Below, piece by piece: positions 8,326-20,854 of a stretch of DNA of 64,000 nt (position 1 is its first letter; each line of letters starts with the position of its first letter). The notes beneath the pieces are model-generated. The model did not search any database, was not told where the DNA came from, and worked only from the letters and a program-made list of their open reading frames with translations. The stretch covers positions 1,922,001 through 1,986,000 of the forward strand of contig NZ_CP046913.1 in NCBI RefSeq assembly GCF_009789675.1. The letters run 5' to 3'. Position numbers and translations under genes: made by a program. Source of the stretch: Paraburkholderia acidisoli. GTDB lineage: Bacteria > Pseudomonadota > Gammaproteobacteria > Burkholderiales > Burkholderiaceae.

Positions 8326-10380
8326 ATGGAAGCGAACAGGATCACCGCACCCCGCCAGGGCTGGCTGCGCACGGTCATCGACCGGCTACGCACGACGGCC
8401 CAGCCCCACGGCGACTCCGGCGACCCGGCCACGTCCGCGCCTCTTTCACCGCATGCGTCCAGCGCCGACGCCGCCAGCGAGCGCGACTCGCAGCCGATCC
8501 GCGAAGCCATTCGCGGCGCCCAGGCGGAAGCCGCGCGCGTCGCGCAACATGCCGCAACGACGCAAGCCGCGGCGAACGACGCCGTGCATGCCGTGCCGCA
8601 CGCCGCCCCCCACTACGCCGACGCCGTGTCGGCATCGTTCGAGAACACCGCGGGCGCCGTCGACTTCCTCGTGCACGTCGACAACCATCTGCGCTTTCTC
8701 TACGTCTCCGACGCCAGCCTGCGCTTTGCCGGCTATCACCGCGAATTCCTGCTCGGCGCCACGCTCACCGACATCGTCGCGCCCGAACATCATGCGCGCC
8801 TCGACGCGCTGTTCGCGCGCACCGAACTCTCGGGCGCGACCGAAAAAGACACCGTCGACCTCGTCAAGGCGCTGACCTACCCGCTCGCCGTCGAGCTGCG
8901 CGTGCAGCGCTCGCACTACGACCAGACCGAGGGCTTCGCGGTCGCGGGCTTCGACGTTTCCGCGTGGCAAAGCACCGAGGCGCGCCTCACGCACGCGCTG
9001 CATCACGACCCGCTCACCGGCCTGCCGAACCAGACCGCGCTCGCGCCCGCGCTCGAACGCGCCCAGGCCGACGCCGACCGCTTCGGCGTGCCGGCCGCGC
9101 TGCTGCTGCTCGACCTCGACGACTACCAGCGCGTGAACCGCGCGCTCGGCTACGACGCCGGCGACGAGCTGCTGCGCGAAACCGCGCGCCGCCTCACGCA
9201 TCTGGCCTTGCAGGGCGAAGTGATCGCGCGTACCGGCAGCGACGAATTCGCGATCCTGATCACGCCGCAACTGCATTCGCAACCGGGCGAAGTGCGCACG
9301 GCCGCCGAGGCGCTGGGCCGCCGCCTGCTCACCTCGATCCTGCAGCCCTACTCGTTTCGTAACCAGCCGGTGCATCTGTCGGCGAGCATCGGCATCGCGT
9401 TCCATCCGGACCAGCGGCACGCGGGAAGCGCCGAAGACGCCGCCCATGCGAACGGTCATGCCGATGGCGCCCTTTCCACCGACATCGCGCCGCTGATCCG
9501 CCGCGCCGACCAGGCGTTGCAACAGGCCAAGGCACAGGGCGGCAACACGCTCACGCTGCATGTTCCCGACGACGACCCGACCGACGCGCTGCGCCTCAAA
9601 CTGGAGTCCGACCTCTACGACGGCGTGCGCAACGGCGAATTCTCGCTGCACTTCCAGCCGATCACGAGTAGCGCTTCGGGCGGCGTGGTGGGCGTGGAAG
9701 CGCTGATCCGCTGGCAACATCCGTTGCACGGACTCGTGCCGCCGTCGACATTTATTCCCCTTGCGGAATCCGTCGGCCTGATTAATTATCTCGGCAACTG
9801 GGTTTTGAAAGCCGCGTGCATGCAGTTGACGCAATGGGACGAGCAGGGCATTGCGCTGCAATACATTGCCGTCAACGTGTCGCCGCAGCAGTTCCGCAAT
9901 CCGCGTTTCAGGGAAAGTGTCGAGGAAGCGATCGAGCTAACCGGCATCGACCCGAAGCGCCTCGTGTTCGAAATCACCGAAAGCCTGCTGATGCACGATC
10001 CGCAGCACGCCGTCACGCTGCTGGAGGAGTTGACGTCGATCGGCATCCGCTTCGCCGTGGACGATTTCGGCACCGGTTATTCGAGTCTTGCGTATTTGCA
10101 GCGCTTCCCGCTCTCGAAGCTCAAGATCGACCGTAGTTTCGTCGAGAATCTCATCACTTCGCGCAACGATCAGGCGATCGTCAACGCGGTCGTGGGTCTC
10201 GCGCGAACGCTCGAACTGGAACTCGTGGCCGAAGGCGTGGAAACGGAAGCGCAGCGCGAGCTGCTTACGAAGATGGGTTGCGATCACATCCAGGGCTGGC
10301 TCGTCTGCAAGGCGCTGCCGTCCGAGGAGCTGCAAAAGCGTTTCATCTCGCGCGCGTTACACCTGCACGAGGTACACTGA
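8326..10380 (+). CDS. PAS-GGDEF-EAL c-di-GMP signalling protein with degenerate GGDEF
   Basis: The ATG at 8326 (MEANRITAP) gives 684 residues; a TTG 15 bases upstream directly abuts AAAGGG and is less likely. A PAS-like domain (about 105-215) precedes a GGDEF domain (about 222-405, starting HHDPLTGLPN) and an EAL domain (about 425-680). The GGDEF signature reads GSDEF (residues 304-308), so diguanylate cyclase activity is doubtful. The EAL domain keeps VEALIRW (Glu458), VNVSPQQF, FEITES, DDFGTGYSSL, LKIDRSFV and AEGVET, consistent with an active phosphodiesterase. A consensus FliA promoter upstream suggests expression with late flagellar genes. An HDOD gene follows 39 bases later in the same direction and is probably co-transcribed. 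No membrane segment is seen, so it is likely cytosolic. Confidence 0.9.
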   Translation: MEANRITAPRQGWLRTVIDRLRTTAQPHGDSGDPATSAPLSPHASSADAASERDSQPIREAIRGAQAEAARVAQHAATTQAAANDAVHAVPHAAPHYADAVSASFENTAGAVDFLVHVDNHLRFLYVSDASLRFAGYHREFLLGATLTDIVAPEHHARLDALFARTELSGATEKDTVDLVKALTYPLAVELRVQRSHYDQTEGFAVAGFDVSAWQSTEARLTHALHHDPLTGLPNQTALAPALERAQADADRFGVPAALLLLDLDDYQRVNRALGYDAGDELLRETARRLTHLALQGEVIARTGSDEFAILITPQLHSQPGEVRTAAEALGRRLLTSILQPYSFRNQPVHLSASIGIAFHPDQRHAGSAEDAAHANGHADGALSTDIAPLIRRADQALQQAKAQGGNTLTLHVPDDDPTDALRLKLESDLYDGVRNGEFSLHFQPITSSASGGVVGVEALIRWQHPLHGLVPPSTFIPLAESVGLINYLGNWVLKAACMQLTQWDEQGIALQYIAVNVSPQQFRNPRFRESVEEAIELTGIDPKRLVFEITESLLMHDPQHAVTLLEELTSIGIRFAVDDFGTGYSSLAYLQRFPLSKLKIDRSFVENLITSRNDQAIVNAVVGLARTLELELVAEGVETEAQRELLTKMGCDHIQGWLVCKALPSEELQKRFISRALHLHEVH

Positions 10381-10419
10381 TGCCGGCACAGCTATCAGCA
10401 GGGCTTTCGTGATATTGAC

Positions 10420-11874
10420 ATGGTTCAGATGGTAAAGGCCGTCCTGCTCGACCGCCTGTGGGGCCGCATGAATGAACGCGGCGACTTCCCGCTGCTGTCG
10501 CAGGCGCTGCGCACCACGGTCGCGGCGATGACGAACGATGACTATGATTTCAGCGCGCTCGTAAAGGTCGTGCTGTCTGACTTCGCCCTCACGCAGAAGG
10601 TGCTGCGTCTCGCGAATTCGGCCATGTACATGGCGTTCGGCGGCAACATCACCACCGTCACGCGCGCGCTCATGGTGCTCGGCATGGACGCGGTCGGCCA
10701 TCTGGTCGTGGGCCTGAAGATCGTCGACCACTTTCATCACAGCGCGCCGCGCCGTATCGACGCCAAACTCGAACTCAACCGCACGATGCTCTCGGGCGTG
10801 GTCGCACGCAAGCTCACCGAGCGCGGCGACCTGCGCGCGGGCGAGGAAGCCGTGGTCTGCACGCTCATGCGTCAGGTCGGCAAGCTGCTCGTGGTGTTCT
10901 ATCTCGAAGCCGAGTGGGACCAGATCCGCCGCGAGATCGACGAAGGCACGGGCGACGACGAAGCGTGTCTCGACGTGCTCGGCGTGACCTTCGAGGAAAT
11001 CGGCATGGAAGCGGCCTCGCGCTGGCGCATGCCGGAGGCGATCCGCGAAGGCATGCGCCGCTACGATCCCGCCGACACCCACGAACCGCGCAACGTGCAG
11101 TGGCTGCGCGCCATCACCAATTACTCGACCGACGTCGCGCGCGTGCTCACCACGCCGGGCCTGAGCGAGGAAATGCGCGAAACGCATATCGCCGAACTCG
11201 CGCAGCATTACGGCCGCGCCCTCTCCACCGACACCGACGTGCTCGTGCAGATGAGCCTCGCGCTCGCCCGCGAGGAAGCCGAGGACGGCGTGATGGCCGA
11301 GATCGTGGAACTGCGCGCCAACGCCGACGCCATCGCGCGCGAAGCGCTCGACCCCGAGGCGCGCATTGCCGCCGGGGTGGAAGACCTGCGCGCCCTGCCG
11401 CCCGACAGTCCGCTCAGCACCGCGCTCACGCTGGCAACCGAAACCGTGCTGGCCGGCCTCGGCTTCGCGCGTTCGGTCGTCTTCGTGCGCCGCGGCGAAA
11501 ACATGTTCGAGGCCCAGCACGGCTTCGGCCCGCATATGGGCGACGTGCTGCCGCAACTGTCGTTTTCCGCCGCGTTCCAGCCCGACGTGTTCCATCTGGC
11601 CATCGCCAACAAGGTCGGCATCTTCATCGAAAACGCGCGCGACGCGAAAATGCTCGCGCGCCTGCCGAGCTGGTATCGCTCGAGTTTCGAAGATGCGCGC
11701 GCCTTCGTGCTGCTGCCCGTGGGCCTGCCCGGCGACGCGCCGGTGGCGCTCATGTACGGCGACTGGCTCGTGAGCCAGGAACCGCGCCGCATCTCGCAGA
11801 AGGAAATGAGCGCGCTTAACGACCTCGCGCAGCAACTCGCGCGTTTCTTCTGGCACACGCCCCAAACCGCCTGA
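10420..11874 (+). CDS. HDOD domain protein with C-terminal GAF-like region
   Basis: This 484-residue cytosolic protein begins MVQMVKAVLLDRL. Residues 1-215 are an HDOD domain (VVLSDFALTQKVLRLANSA, then LMRQVGKLLVVFY and FEEIGMEAASRW), which is an HD-superfamily fold without the metal-binding His-Asp pair. After a helical linker, residues from about 330 to the end resemble a GAF sensor domain (ETVLAGLGFARSVVFVRRG...AFVLLPVG). HDOD-GAF proteins are found near chemotaxis and c-di-GMP genes and are thought to act in signalling scaffolds. Its position 39 bases after the GGDEF-EAL gene points to one FliA-dependent transcript. The ligand is unknown. Confidence 0.8.
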   Translation: MVQMVKAVLLDRLWGRMNERGDFPLLSQALRTTVAAMTNDDYDFSALVKVVLSDFALTQKVLRLANSAMYMAFGGNITTVTRALMVLGMDAVGHLVVGLKIVDHFHHSAPRRIDAKLELNRTMLSGVVARKLTERGDLRAGEEAVVCTLMRQVGKLLVVFYLEAEWDQIRREIDEGTGDDEACLDVLGVTFEEIGMEAASRWRMPEAIREGMRRYDPADTHEPRNVQWLRAITNYSTDVARVLTTPGLSEEMRETHIAELAQHYGRALSTDTDVLVQMSLALAREEAEDGVMAEIVELRANADAIAREALDPEARIAAGVEDLRALPPDSPLSTALTLATETVLAGLGFARSVVFVRRGENMFEAQHGFGPHMGDVLPQLSFSAAFQPDVFHLAIANKVGIFIENARDAKMLARLPSWYRSSFEDARAFVLLPVGLPGDAPVALMYGDWLVSQEPRRISQKEMSALNDLAQQLARFFWHTPQTA

Positions 11875-12002
11875 TTTTGGCTGAGGCTGGCCGATCCTGG
11901 CTGATCCCTGGCTGAGTCCGCGGTTACCGGCCAGGCGCGCGCCCGAGCCGGGCCGCGCTTGGCCGCCCTTCTCCCTGCCGCCTCGCCGGTGCGCCGCGCG
12001 CG

Positions 12003-13433
12003 CTAGTCTTCGAGACGCTCCAGCCCTTGCGCTTCGCCGCTGCGATCCGCCGTGCCCGCCCACTCCGCCGCCGTGAGGTAGATGCCCGCGACCGTGGCCG
12101 CGTCGAGCGGCGCGAGTTGCGCGCAAAGCGCATCTACGCCCGCCCAGTCGCCGCGCTCGAAGGCCTCCGAGAGTTCGAGCAGCCGCCCGAGCGCGCCCTC
12201 GCGGCCGACGATCGCCATGCGCACCGGTTTCGCCAGCGTGAGGATATCGAGCGTGCTTTCGATCGACCCGCCGAACACGGCCTCCACGAACGAGAACACG
12301 CCCACGAGAAACGCCCCGTCTTCGTCTTCGAGATGCGCGTCGGTCAGGCGCTTCACGGCGATCTCCATGAAGCGCGCGCGCGTGGCCACGAGTTGCAGCA
12401 GCGCGTCGTCCTCGGCGGGCAGCTTGCGGCCGTCGGCGTAAAGCAGCAACTGGGTCCAGCGCGCGATGCGATTGGTGCCCGTGGCGTTGATCGCCTCGCG
12501 CAGCGTGGTCACCTTGCGGCCAATGTTCATGCTGCCCGAATTCGCGAGCCGCATCAGGTGCATCACGAGCACGGGGTTGAGCTTGAGTTCCGTTTCCAGT
12601 TGCGCGACGGTCGGCTCGGCGGCGAGCAGTTGCAGCAGGTTCAGGAGCGCCTGACGGGGTGCGCTCGCCCGTCGCGAACCGCCGTTGGCTCTCGCGAAGA
12701 AATAGCCCTGGAAGCGGTCGAAGCCGATGCCGAACGCGCGCTCGTAGTCGGCCTTGGTGTCCACGCCCATTGCCACGAGTAGCTTGCCCGCGGACTTCAT
12801 CACGCTCGCGAACTTTGGCAGCACCGCGGGCGAGATCTCGTGGATGTCGATCTTGATCGCTTCCACGTAGGGCAGCAGTCGGGCCAGCGACTCGCCGGCG
12901 TTCGAGACGTTGTCGAGCGCGAAGCGATAGCGCCGCCGGTGCAGCGCGACGAGCCGCGCGATGAGTTCCGCGTCGGCGCCGATGTCGGTGGGCAATTCGA
13001 AGATCACGCGATCCGCGGGCACTTGCAGCAGGTCGTCGGCGAACAGCATCTCGCGCGTGACGTCGAGCCACGCCGCGTGCCCGGCCAGCGAGGCGCGCAC
13101 GGCGGGCGCCGCGAACGCCGCGACGAGCGCCGTGGCGGCCGCGCCCGGCTGCGGCGGCAAGCCCGCGGCCACGTCTTTCGCGCGCGCCTGCGCTTCGGCC
13201 TCGCGCTCGGCGCGCTCGCGCCGGTCCACCACGCGCGGCGGCGTTTCGTAGGCGCGCAGCAAGCCCTCGCGGTCCAGCAGCGGCTGGCGGCCGAAATAGA
13301 CGTCGATGGGTGGGCTGACCGGATCGGGCAATGCGGCGCTGCCCGCGACTTCCAATGGCGATTCAGACAACTGCGCTGATGGTTCTGGCAACTGTGCGGA
13401 CAACTGCGGCCGATCGACGGCGTTCGTGCTCAT
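12003..13433 (-). CDS. EAL-HDOD protein with degenerate, probably inactive EAL domain
   Basis: The ATG at 13433 (MSTNAVDRPQ) is preceded by GGGGGA at good spacing, giving 476 residues; the open frame continues upstream without a better start. The order is EAL (about 40-245) then HDOD (about 245-465), as in the gene at 6452-7966, and the two are paralogues. Here the catalytic positions are eroded: AYETPPR replaces AYELLFR, LDVTREM replaces VNISREL, ALDNV replaces FDDV, and the AEKVET motif reads AMGVDT. It is therefore likely a c-di-GMP binding or protein-interaction module, not a phosphodiesterase. It faces the HDOD gene convergently. The 128-base gap between them has several imperfect TGGCTGA-type repeats near 11878-11915. 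Confidence 0.8.
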   Translation of the reverse strand: MSTNAVDRPQLSAQLPEPSAQLSESPLEVAGSAALPDPVSPPIDVYFGRQPLLDREGLLRAYETPPRVVDRRERAEREAEAQARAKDVAAGLPPQPGAAATALVAAFAAPAVRASLAGHAAWLDVTREMLFADDLLQVPADRVIFELPTDIGADAELIARLVALHRRRYRFALDNVSNAGESLARLLPYVEAIKIDIHEISPAVLPKFASVMKSAGKLLVAMGVDTKADYERAFGIGFDRFQGYFFARANGGSRRASAPRQALLNLLQLLAAEPTVAQLETELKLNPVLVMHLMRLANSGSMNIGRKVTTLREAINATGTNRIARWTQLLLYADGRKLPAEDDALLQLVATRARFMEIAVKRLTDAHLEDEDGAFLVGVFSFVEAVFGGSIESTLDILTLAKPVRMAIVGREGALGRLLELSEAFERGDWAGVDALCAQLAPLDAATVAGIYLTAAEWAGTADRSGEAQGLERLED

Positions 13434-13712
13434 GAGTCCCCCGAGGCGGCGCCGCGGTTCGAACCGGCGCCCTGGTCTTTTCTCTTCTTTTCTCTTTGGC
13501 GTGCCGCAACCGTTTGCGCAAACGCCGGCAACTGCTTCGTTATGAGCAAATTCTATCCCGCCAAAAGCGACATGCCTATGAAGCACGCATCGAAAAGCCC
13601 CTCTATTTCACGGTTTTTTCGCAAATTTTCGTTAGCTTCCTCACGATCGATTGCACCGCCGGACCCCTATTTCCCGTTCCGGTCATTAATTGGGATTCCG
13701 AAGTGAATTCCG
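13434..13712 (-). other. Non-coding leader region upstream of the degenerate EAL-HDOD gene
   Basis: About 280 bases of noticeably lower G+C separate the EAL-HDOD start from the terminator of the binding-protein gene. I see no gene with a credible start here. It should hold the promoter for the minus-strand EAL-HDOD gene, but no sigma-28 consensus was found, unlike at 8172-8198. Confidence 0.5.
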
Positions 13713-13748
13713 GAAAAAACAACCGGCCGGAAATACTGCCCGGCCGGT
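13713..13748 (-). terminator. Intrinsic terminator after the amino acid binding protein gene
   Basis: A 9-bp stem (13722-13730 with 13740-13748, arm ACCGGCCGG) and a 9-base loop precede, on the minus strand, a T run complementary to A13714-13719. It lies about 50 bases after the stop of the minus-strand binding-protein gene and closes the arginine region. Confidence 0.85.
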
Positions 13749-13795
13749 GGGTTTCGTCGACGATTCACGCCAACGGTTCGTGCGACAAGACGCGC

Positions 13796-14581
13796 TTACT
13801 TCAGCACGACCTTCACGTCGAAGTATTTCGCGGCGATGCGGTCGATTGTGCCGTCCGCCTTCAGGTCCTTGAGCGCGCCGTTCAGGGCGTTCTTGAGCGA
13901 CGTGTCGCCCTTGCGCAGACCGTAGCCCACGCCCTCGCCCAGCAGCTTCGCGTCCACGACCTGCGGGCCCGCGAACGCGAAGCCCGCGCCCTGCGGCTTG
14001 TTGAGGAAGCCCTTGGAGGCGGCTTCGGCGTCCTGGAACGCCGCGTCCAGACGGCCCGAAACGAGATCGGCGTAAATCTGGTCCTGGGTTTGATACGGCA
14101 CGACGTCCACGCCCGCGGGCGCCCACTTCGCCTTCGCGTACGATTCCTGGATCGTGCCCTGCAGCACGCCCACGTGCTTGCCCTTGAGCGACGCGGGCGT
14201 GGGCAGCAGCGGGCTGCCCTTCTTCGCGATCATCTGGTTCGGAATCGCGTAGATCGGATCGGTGAAGTCGATGGCCTGGCGGCGCTGGTCCGTGATCGTC
14301 ATGTCCGAGTTGATCGCGTTGAACTTACGCGCCTGCAACGCCGGGATCAGGCCGTCGAACGAATTCTCGACCCACACGCACTTCACCTTGAGCTTCGCGC
14401 AGACGGCATTGCCCACGTCGATATCGAAGCCTTGCAGTTCGCCCGCGGGCGTCTTCGATTCGAACGGCGCATACGACGCTTCCACGCCGAAGCGGATTTC
14501 CTTGAGATCGGCTGCGTGCGCGCTGCCCACGGCGGCGGCGCAGAGTGCGAGCGCGGCCAGCTTGTTCCACTTCATCTTCAT
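13796..14581 (-). CDS. Periplasmic lysine/arginine/ornithine-type binding protein (HisJ/ArgT family)
   Basis: The start MKMKWNKLAALAL at 14581 has GGGA five to six bases upstream. The 261-residue precursor has a Sec signal peptide ending SAHAADL. The mature protein shows the polar amino acid binding signature (IRFGVEASYAPFESKTPAGELQGFDIDV split over two strands) and SDMTITDQRRQAIDFTDP, typical of HisJ/ArgT proteins that deliver basic amino acids to an ABC permease. It lies 209 bases beyond astE, so it may have its own promoter or be the last cistron of the ast unit. The cognate ATPase is probably the hisP-like gene at 23515-24336; no permease gene is in this stretch. Confidence 0.9.
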   Translation of the reverse strand: MKMKWNKLAALALCAAAVGSAHAADLKEIRFGVEASYAPFESKTPAGELQGFDIDVGNAVCAKLKVKCVWVENSFDGLIPALQARKFNAINSDMTITDQRRQAIDFTDPIYAIPNQMIAKKGSPLLPTPASLKGKHVGVLQGTIQESYAKAKWAPAGVDVVPYQTQDQIYADLVSGRLDAAFQDAEAASKGFLNKPQGAGFAFAGPQVVDAKLLGEGVGYGLRKGDTSLKNALNGALKDLKADGTIDRIAAKYFDVKVVLK

Positions 14582-14790
14582 CAATGTCCCGTTCCAGTCA
14601 GATTGGGCGCGACTCGCCTGATGCGGAGCGCGCCGGCGCAGGATCGCTGCGCCCGACCCGCGGCGCGTGCCCGCGCACCCGTTGTGGTGCGCCGCAGCAA
14701 CCGCGAGGGCGGCAATTGTACCGTGTCGGCCGACTCTGCCTGACAGCGCCGGACTGACGCGCCTAGATCGGGCGCGCTGCGCAAGTGGCT

Positions 14791-15891
14791 CTAGCGCAGC
14801 GCGGCGAGCGTTTCCCGGGTCGTCTCGACGACGAGCAAGCCCGCGCGCAATCCGGGCTTCACGCCCGGATTCGGAAACACGATGCGCTCCTCCTCGTGCT
14901 GCACGACATAGCGATACGCGCCGTCTTCGGCCAGCACCGTGCCGCGCGCGAACGGCGTGAAATTCGGCACGTCGGCGGCCACATTGAGCGCGAACGCGTC
15001 GCTTTGTTTCGTGATCTGGCCGATGACGGTGAACACGCGCGGCATCGGCGAACTTTCGGACGCGCCTGGCGACGCGACCTCTCCCGCGACGAGGCGACGC
15101 AGCGCGGCGTCCGCGCTCGCGAAGCGCGCGAGATCGTTCTGGCCGAACGGCCGCACCTTGCCGAGTTCGAGCGTGCACGCGAGCGCGCCGCAGCGATCGG
15201 CCGTGAACGCCGAATACGTGACGCCCGGCTCCGTGTGGATCAGCACGGCGGCGATGCGCGCGTCGGCGAGCCAGTCGAATATCGCGCGCGCGGGCGCATT
15301 CCCGTTTGCGTGCTCGCCCGGATTCGACGTATGCGGCAACAGCGCGAACTGCTCGAACGCCGAGGCGCGTATGGCCGTATGCAGGTCGAGATGCCAGCGC
15401 GTGAGCGGCGCGCCGGCGCCCGACGCAGCGGCGCCCGACGCAGCCGCAAAAAACCGCTCGGCGGCCGCTTCGAGCACGGCGGCGCGCGGCGTTTCGCGGC
15501 CCGGCGCTCGCGTCGCGCGCTGCGCATGCGCGCCGAACAGGCGGTTGAGATCGTCGTCGAGATAACGCTTCGCGGCGCGCATCGCGTCGAGATTGCCGAG
15601 CACGACGAGCACGCGGCACGCGAGTGCCGCACGCCCCGCCGCGAGGTCGGCCACGAGGCGCGAGAGCATTTCGATCGGCGCGGTTTCGTCGCCGTGAATC
15701 CCGGCCGAAAGCAGCACGCTGCGCGTGGCGGGCGTCACGTTCGCGGGTTCGAGCAGCAGAATGCCGTCATCGAGCCATTGCCAGCGCAGGCCGTGCGCGC
15801 CCACGCCGCGCGCGGCGGCCGGCGTGGCGGGCCGCGCACCGGCCAGCGAATACGCGAGAAAGTCCCCGGCGAGATCAGCGCTGGAAGTCAT
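14791..15891 (-). CDS. astE: Succinylglutamate desuccinylase AstE
   Basis: AstE hydrolyses N2-succinylglutamate to glutamate and succinate, the last AST step. The 366-residue protein has the zinc-peptidase-like motif [12 protein letters not shown] (His66, Glu69) and the later ligand region [11 protein letters not shown], plus [18 protein letters not shown], all characteristic of the AstE/aspartoacylase family. An Ala/Gly-rich segment before the second His motif is longer than in enterobacterial AstE (about 320 residues). Its start overlaps the end of astB by 17 bases, which implies translational coupling. Confidence 0.95.
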   Translation of the reverse strand: MTSSADLAGDFLAYSLAGARPATPAAARGVGAHGLRWQWLDDGILLLEPANVTPATRSVLLSAGIHGDETAPIEMLSRLVADLAAGRAALACRVLVVLGNLDAMRAAKRYLDDDLNRLFGAHAQRATRAPGRETPRAAVLEAAAERFFAAASGAAASGAGAPLTRWHLDLHTAIRASAFEQFALLPHTSNPGEHANGNAPARAIFDWLADARIAAVLIHTEPGVTYSAFTADRCGALACTLELGKVRPFGQNDLARFASADAALRRLVAGEVASPGASESSPMPRVFTVIGQITKQSDAFALNVAADVPNFTPFARGTVLAEDGAYRYVVQHEEERIVFPNPGVKPGLRAGLLVVETTRETLAALR

Positions 15892-17227
15892 AGAGCGATC
15901 CGAGGCCGAGAATTTGCGTGAGTTCGTCGAGTGCCGTGCGCGACTCGTCGAGCAGTTTGGGATCGGTGAGATCCTGCGGCGCGAGGCGGTCGCGGTAATG
16001 CGCCGCGATCCATGCGTCGAGCCGCGCGAACAGCGCGTCGTTCATCCACACGCCGCTCGCCGTGGCCGCGCGCTCGGCTTCGGTCAGTGCCACGCGCAGG
16101 CGCAGGCACGCGGGGCCGCCGCCGTTTTTCATGCTTTCGCGCAGCTCGAACACGAGCACCTCGTCGATGGGACCGCTGCTGGCGACCAGTTCGTCGAGAT
16201 AGATCGCCACGTGCGGATTCTCGCGGCACTCCTCGGGCACGACGAGCAGCTGCGTGCCGTCGGGGCGGCTCAGCAACTGGCTGTTGAAGAGATACGACTT
16301 CACGGCGTCGGCCACGCTCACGCGCGCCTCGGGCACTTCGATCACGTGGAACGGCGCGTCGCGCGCGGCGAGCTTCGCGCGCAATTCGTCATAGACGGCG
16401 CGCGGCTCCACGAACGCGCGCTCGTGGCAAAACAGCGTGCTGCGATTGCCCACGGCGATCACGTCGTTGTGGAACACGCCCGCGTCGATCACCTCGGGGT
16501 TTTGCTGCGCGAACACCACGCTGGCGTCGTTCAAGCCGTGGCGCTGCGCGACCGCGCGGCTCGCCTCGAAAGTCTGGCGCGCGGGAAAGCGCTTCGGCTC
16601 CGGCCCGCGCCGGTATTCGCTGCGGCCGTACACGAAGAATTCCACGCCGCGCGTGCCGTATTGCGCGCAAAAACGCGTGTGGTTCGCCGCGCCTTCGTCG
16701 CCGAGCGCGGGCGTGCCGGGCAGCGCCTCGTGCACCATGAAATGCTCGCGGTCGGCGAAGATCGTCGCGAGCGTGCGGCGCGTGGCTTCGTGCTCGATCG
16801 CGCGATGCAGCTTGCTGGTGAGATTCGCGGGCGAGAAATGCACGCGCCGGTCGGGCGTGTCCGCCGAAGGACTCACGGTCGCGGCGTTCGCGGTCCACAT
16901 GGCCGAGGCCGAACTCGCGGCCGCCAGCAACTCGGGGGCCTCTTTCGCCGCTTTCGCGATCGCTTCGGCTTCCTTACCGCCGAAACCCAGTTCGCGCAGC
17001 AACCGGATCGAGGGCCGCTCCTGCGGCGGCAAGACGCCTTGCGCGAAGCCGAGATCGGCGAGCCGCTTCATCTTGCGCAAACCTTGCTGCGCGGCCGCGC
17101 GCGGATTCGCCACCGACTTCTCGTTGTTCTGCGACGCGACATTGCCGAACGACAGTCCGGCGTAGTTGTGCGTGGGGCCGACGAGTCCGTCGAAATTCGC
17201 CTCGATGGCCGAAGGAGGGGTTTGCAT
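15875..17227 (-). CDS. astB: N-succinylarginine dihydrolase AstB
   Basis: AstB converts N2-succinylarginine to succinylornithine with release of CO2 and two ammonia. The 450-residue length is the family norm. Recognisable segments are [20 protein letters not shown] at the N-terminus, [11 protein letters not shown] with the catalytic His, and [13 protein letters not shown] with the nucleophilic Cys (about residue 374). It is a cytosolic guanidino-modifying enzyme of the amidinotransferase fold. The gene starts 15 bases after astD and overlaps astE. Confidence 0.96.
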   Translation of the reverse strand: MQTPPSAIEANFDGLVGPTHNYAGLSFGNVASQNNEKSVANPRAAAQQGLRKMKRLADLGFAQGVLPPQERPSIRLLRELGFGGKEAEAIAKAAKEAPELLAAASSASAMWTANAATVSPSADTPDRRVHFSPANLTSKLHRAIEHEATRRTLATIFADREHFMVHEALPGTPALGDEGAANHTRFCAQYGTRGVEFFVYGRSEYRRGPEPKRFPARQTFEASRAVAQRHGLNDASVVFAQQNPEVIDAGVFHNDVIAVGNRSTLFCHERAFVEPRAVYDELRAKLAARDAPFHVIEVPEARVSVADAVKSYLFNSQLLSRPDGTQLLVVPEECRENPHVAIYLDELVASSGPIDEVLVFELRESMKNGGGPACLRLRVALTEAERAATASGVWMNDALFARLDAWIAAHYRDRLAPQDLTDPKLLDESRTALDELTQILGLGSLYDFQR

Positions 17228-17242
17228 CGTCGTTCCTCAAAC

Positions 17243-19751
<2,509 letters not shown>

Positions 19752-19755
<4 letters not shown>

Positions 19756-20831
19756 GATGCGTCTCCCGCGGCGGATTCGTTTTCGGCCTCGGCATGGGCG
19801 CGATAAAGCGGCGCGCAGCGCACCGCGTCGCCGGCGTTCACGCCGAGCGCGGCGCGCGTGGGCGCATCGAGCGCGGCTTCGCGTGCCGCCGCGGGCAAGG
19901 TCGCGAGCGCGCAGCGGAATTCGCCCGCGCGCTCACTGGCGACGAGATACGCCGCGCCCTGCGTGTTGATGTTGCCGATGGCGTCGCTGGCCTGCGTCAC
20001 CGTGCGCGTCCCGTTGCCCGCCACTGAAGCCGTGCGATCCACCTGCGCCGTGAGCACCGGACCGGCGTCGAAGATATCCACGTAACGGTCGGGCTCGAAA
20101 CCCTCTTCCAGATGAATCTCGTAGGCGAGCAAGGCGCTCGGATCGGGTTCGCCGAGCACGCGCTGCGCGGCCTCCGGCAACAGCGGCACGTAAAGCGGAT
20201 ACGCGGGCATGACTTCGGCGATAAAGGTGCGGCTGCGGCCGCCCGAGGCCATTTCGATGTCCTTGAAATCGCGGCCGAAGAACTTGCGCCCCACGGCTTC
20301 CCAGAACGGCGAGACACCGGCTTCGTCGGTCACGCCGAGCAGCAGCGAGAACACCTCGGGCGTGAAGCGGCGCCGGTTCATCGCCACGTACATCATGCGC
20401 GCGCGCGACATGAGGTGCGCGGCCGCCTCGCCGCGCAGCGCAGGCTCGATATAGAAGCCCGCGAGCCGGCTCTTGCCCGTGAGTTCGTGCGACATGGTGA
20501 GCGCGTGGATCTTGCGGTTCACGTGCAGTTCGCGCGAGGCGTGAATTAGCGCGTCGTTGCGAAACGCGTAGAACGGCTCCGCGTAACCGGCCGCCGCGAC
20601 AAGGCTCGAGGTGCCGACGAGCTTGCCCGTCGACGCCTCCTCCAGCACGAACAGATAGAACTCCTCGCCCGGATAATCGACCTCCGCGCGAAACGAATCT
20701 TCCGAAAGCGCGAGGCGCGCTTCGAGCGCCGCGCGGTCGGGCGGCAGCGAGTGGAGCACCGGCTGCGCGGTGCGGGCCATCTGCGCGATCGCGTCGAGAT
20801 CGGCGAGTCTGGCGGGGCGAACGAATAGCAT
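19752..20831 (-). CDS. aruF: Arginine/ornithine succinyltransferase, alpha subunit (AruF)
   Basis: The first of the two succinyltransferase genes encodes 359 residues beginning MLFVRPARLADLDAIAQ, with AAAGGA six bases before ATG. It shares the AstA-family pattern ([47 protein letters not shown]) but resembles the pseudomonad alpha subunit AruF more than AstA of enterobacteria. In the two-subunit systems this enzyme can act on arginine and ornithine. The gene lies 23 bases after astC. The C-terminal tail (RAHAEAENESAAGDAS) is polar and probably flexible. Confidence 0.92.
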
Positions 20832-20854
20832 CGTCGGTCCTTTATCTCTGCACG

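Noticed and set aside
9001..9540. Active diguanylate cyclase in the GGDEF-EAL protein
   Set aside because: The signature is GSDEF and no RxxD inhibitory site is visible five residues before it, so cyclase activity is not claimed.
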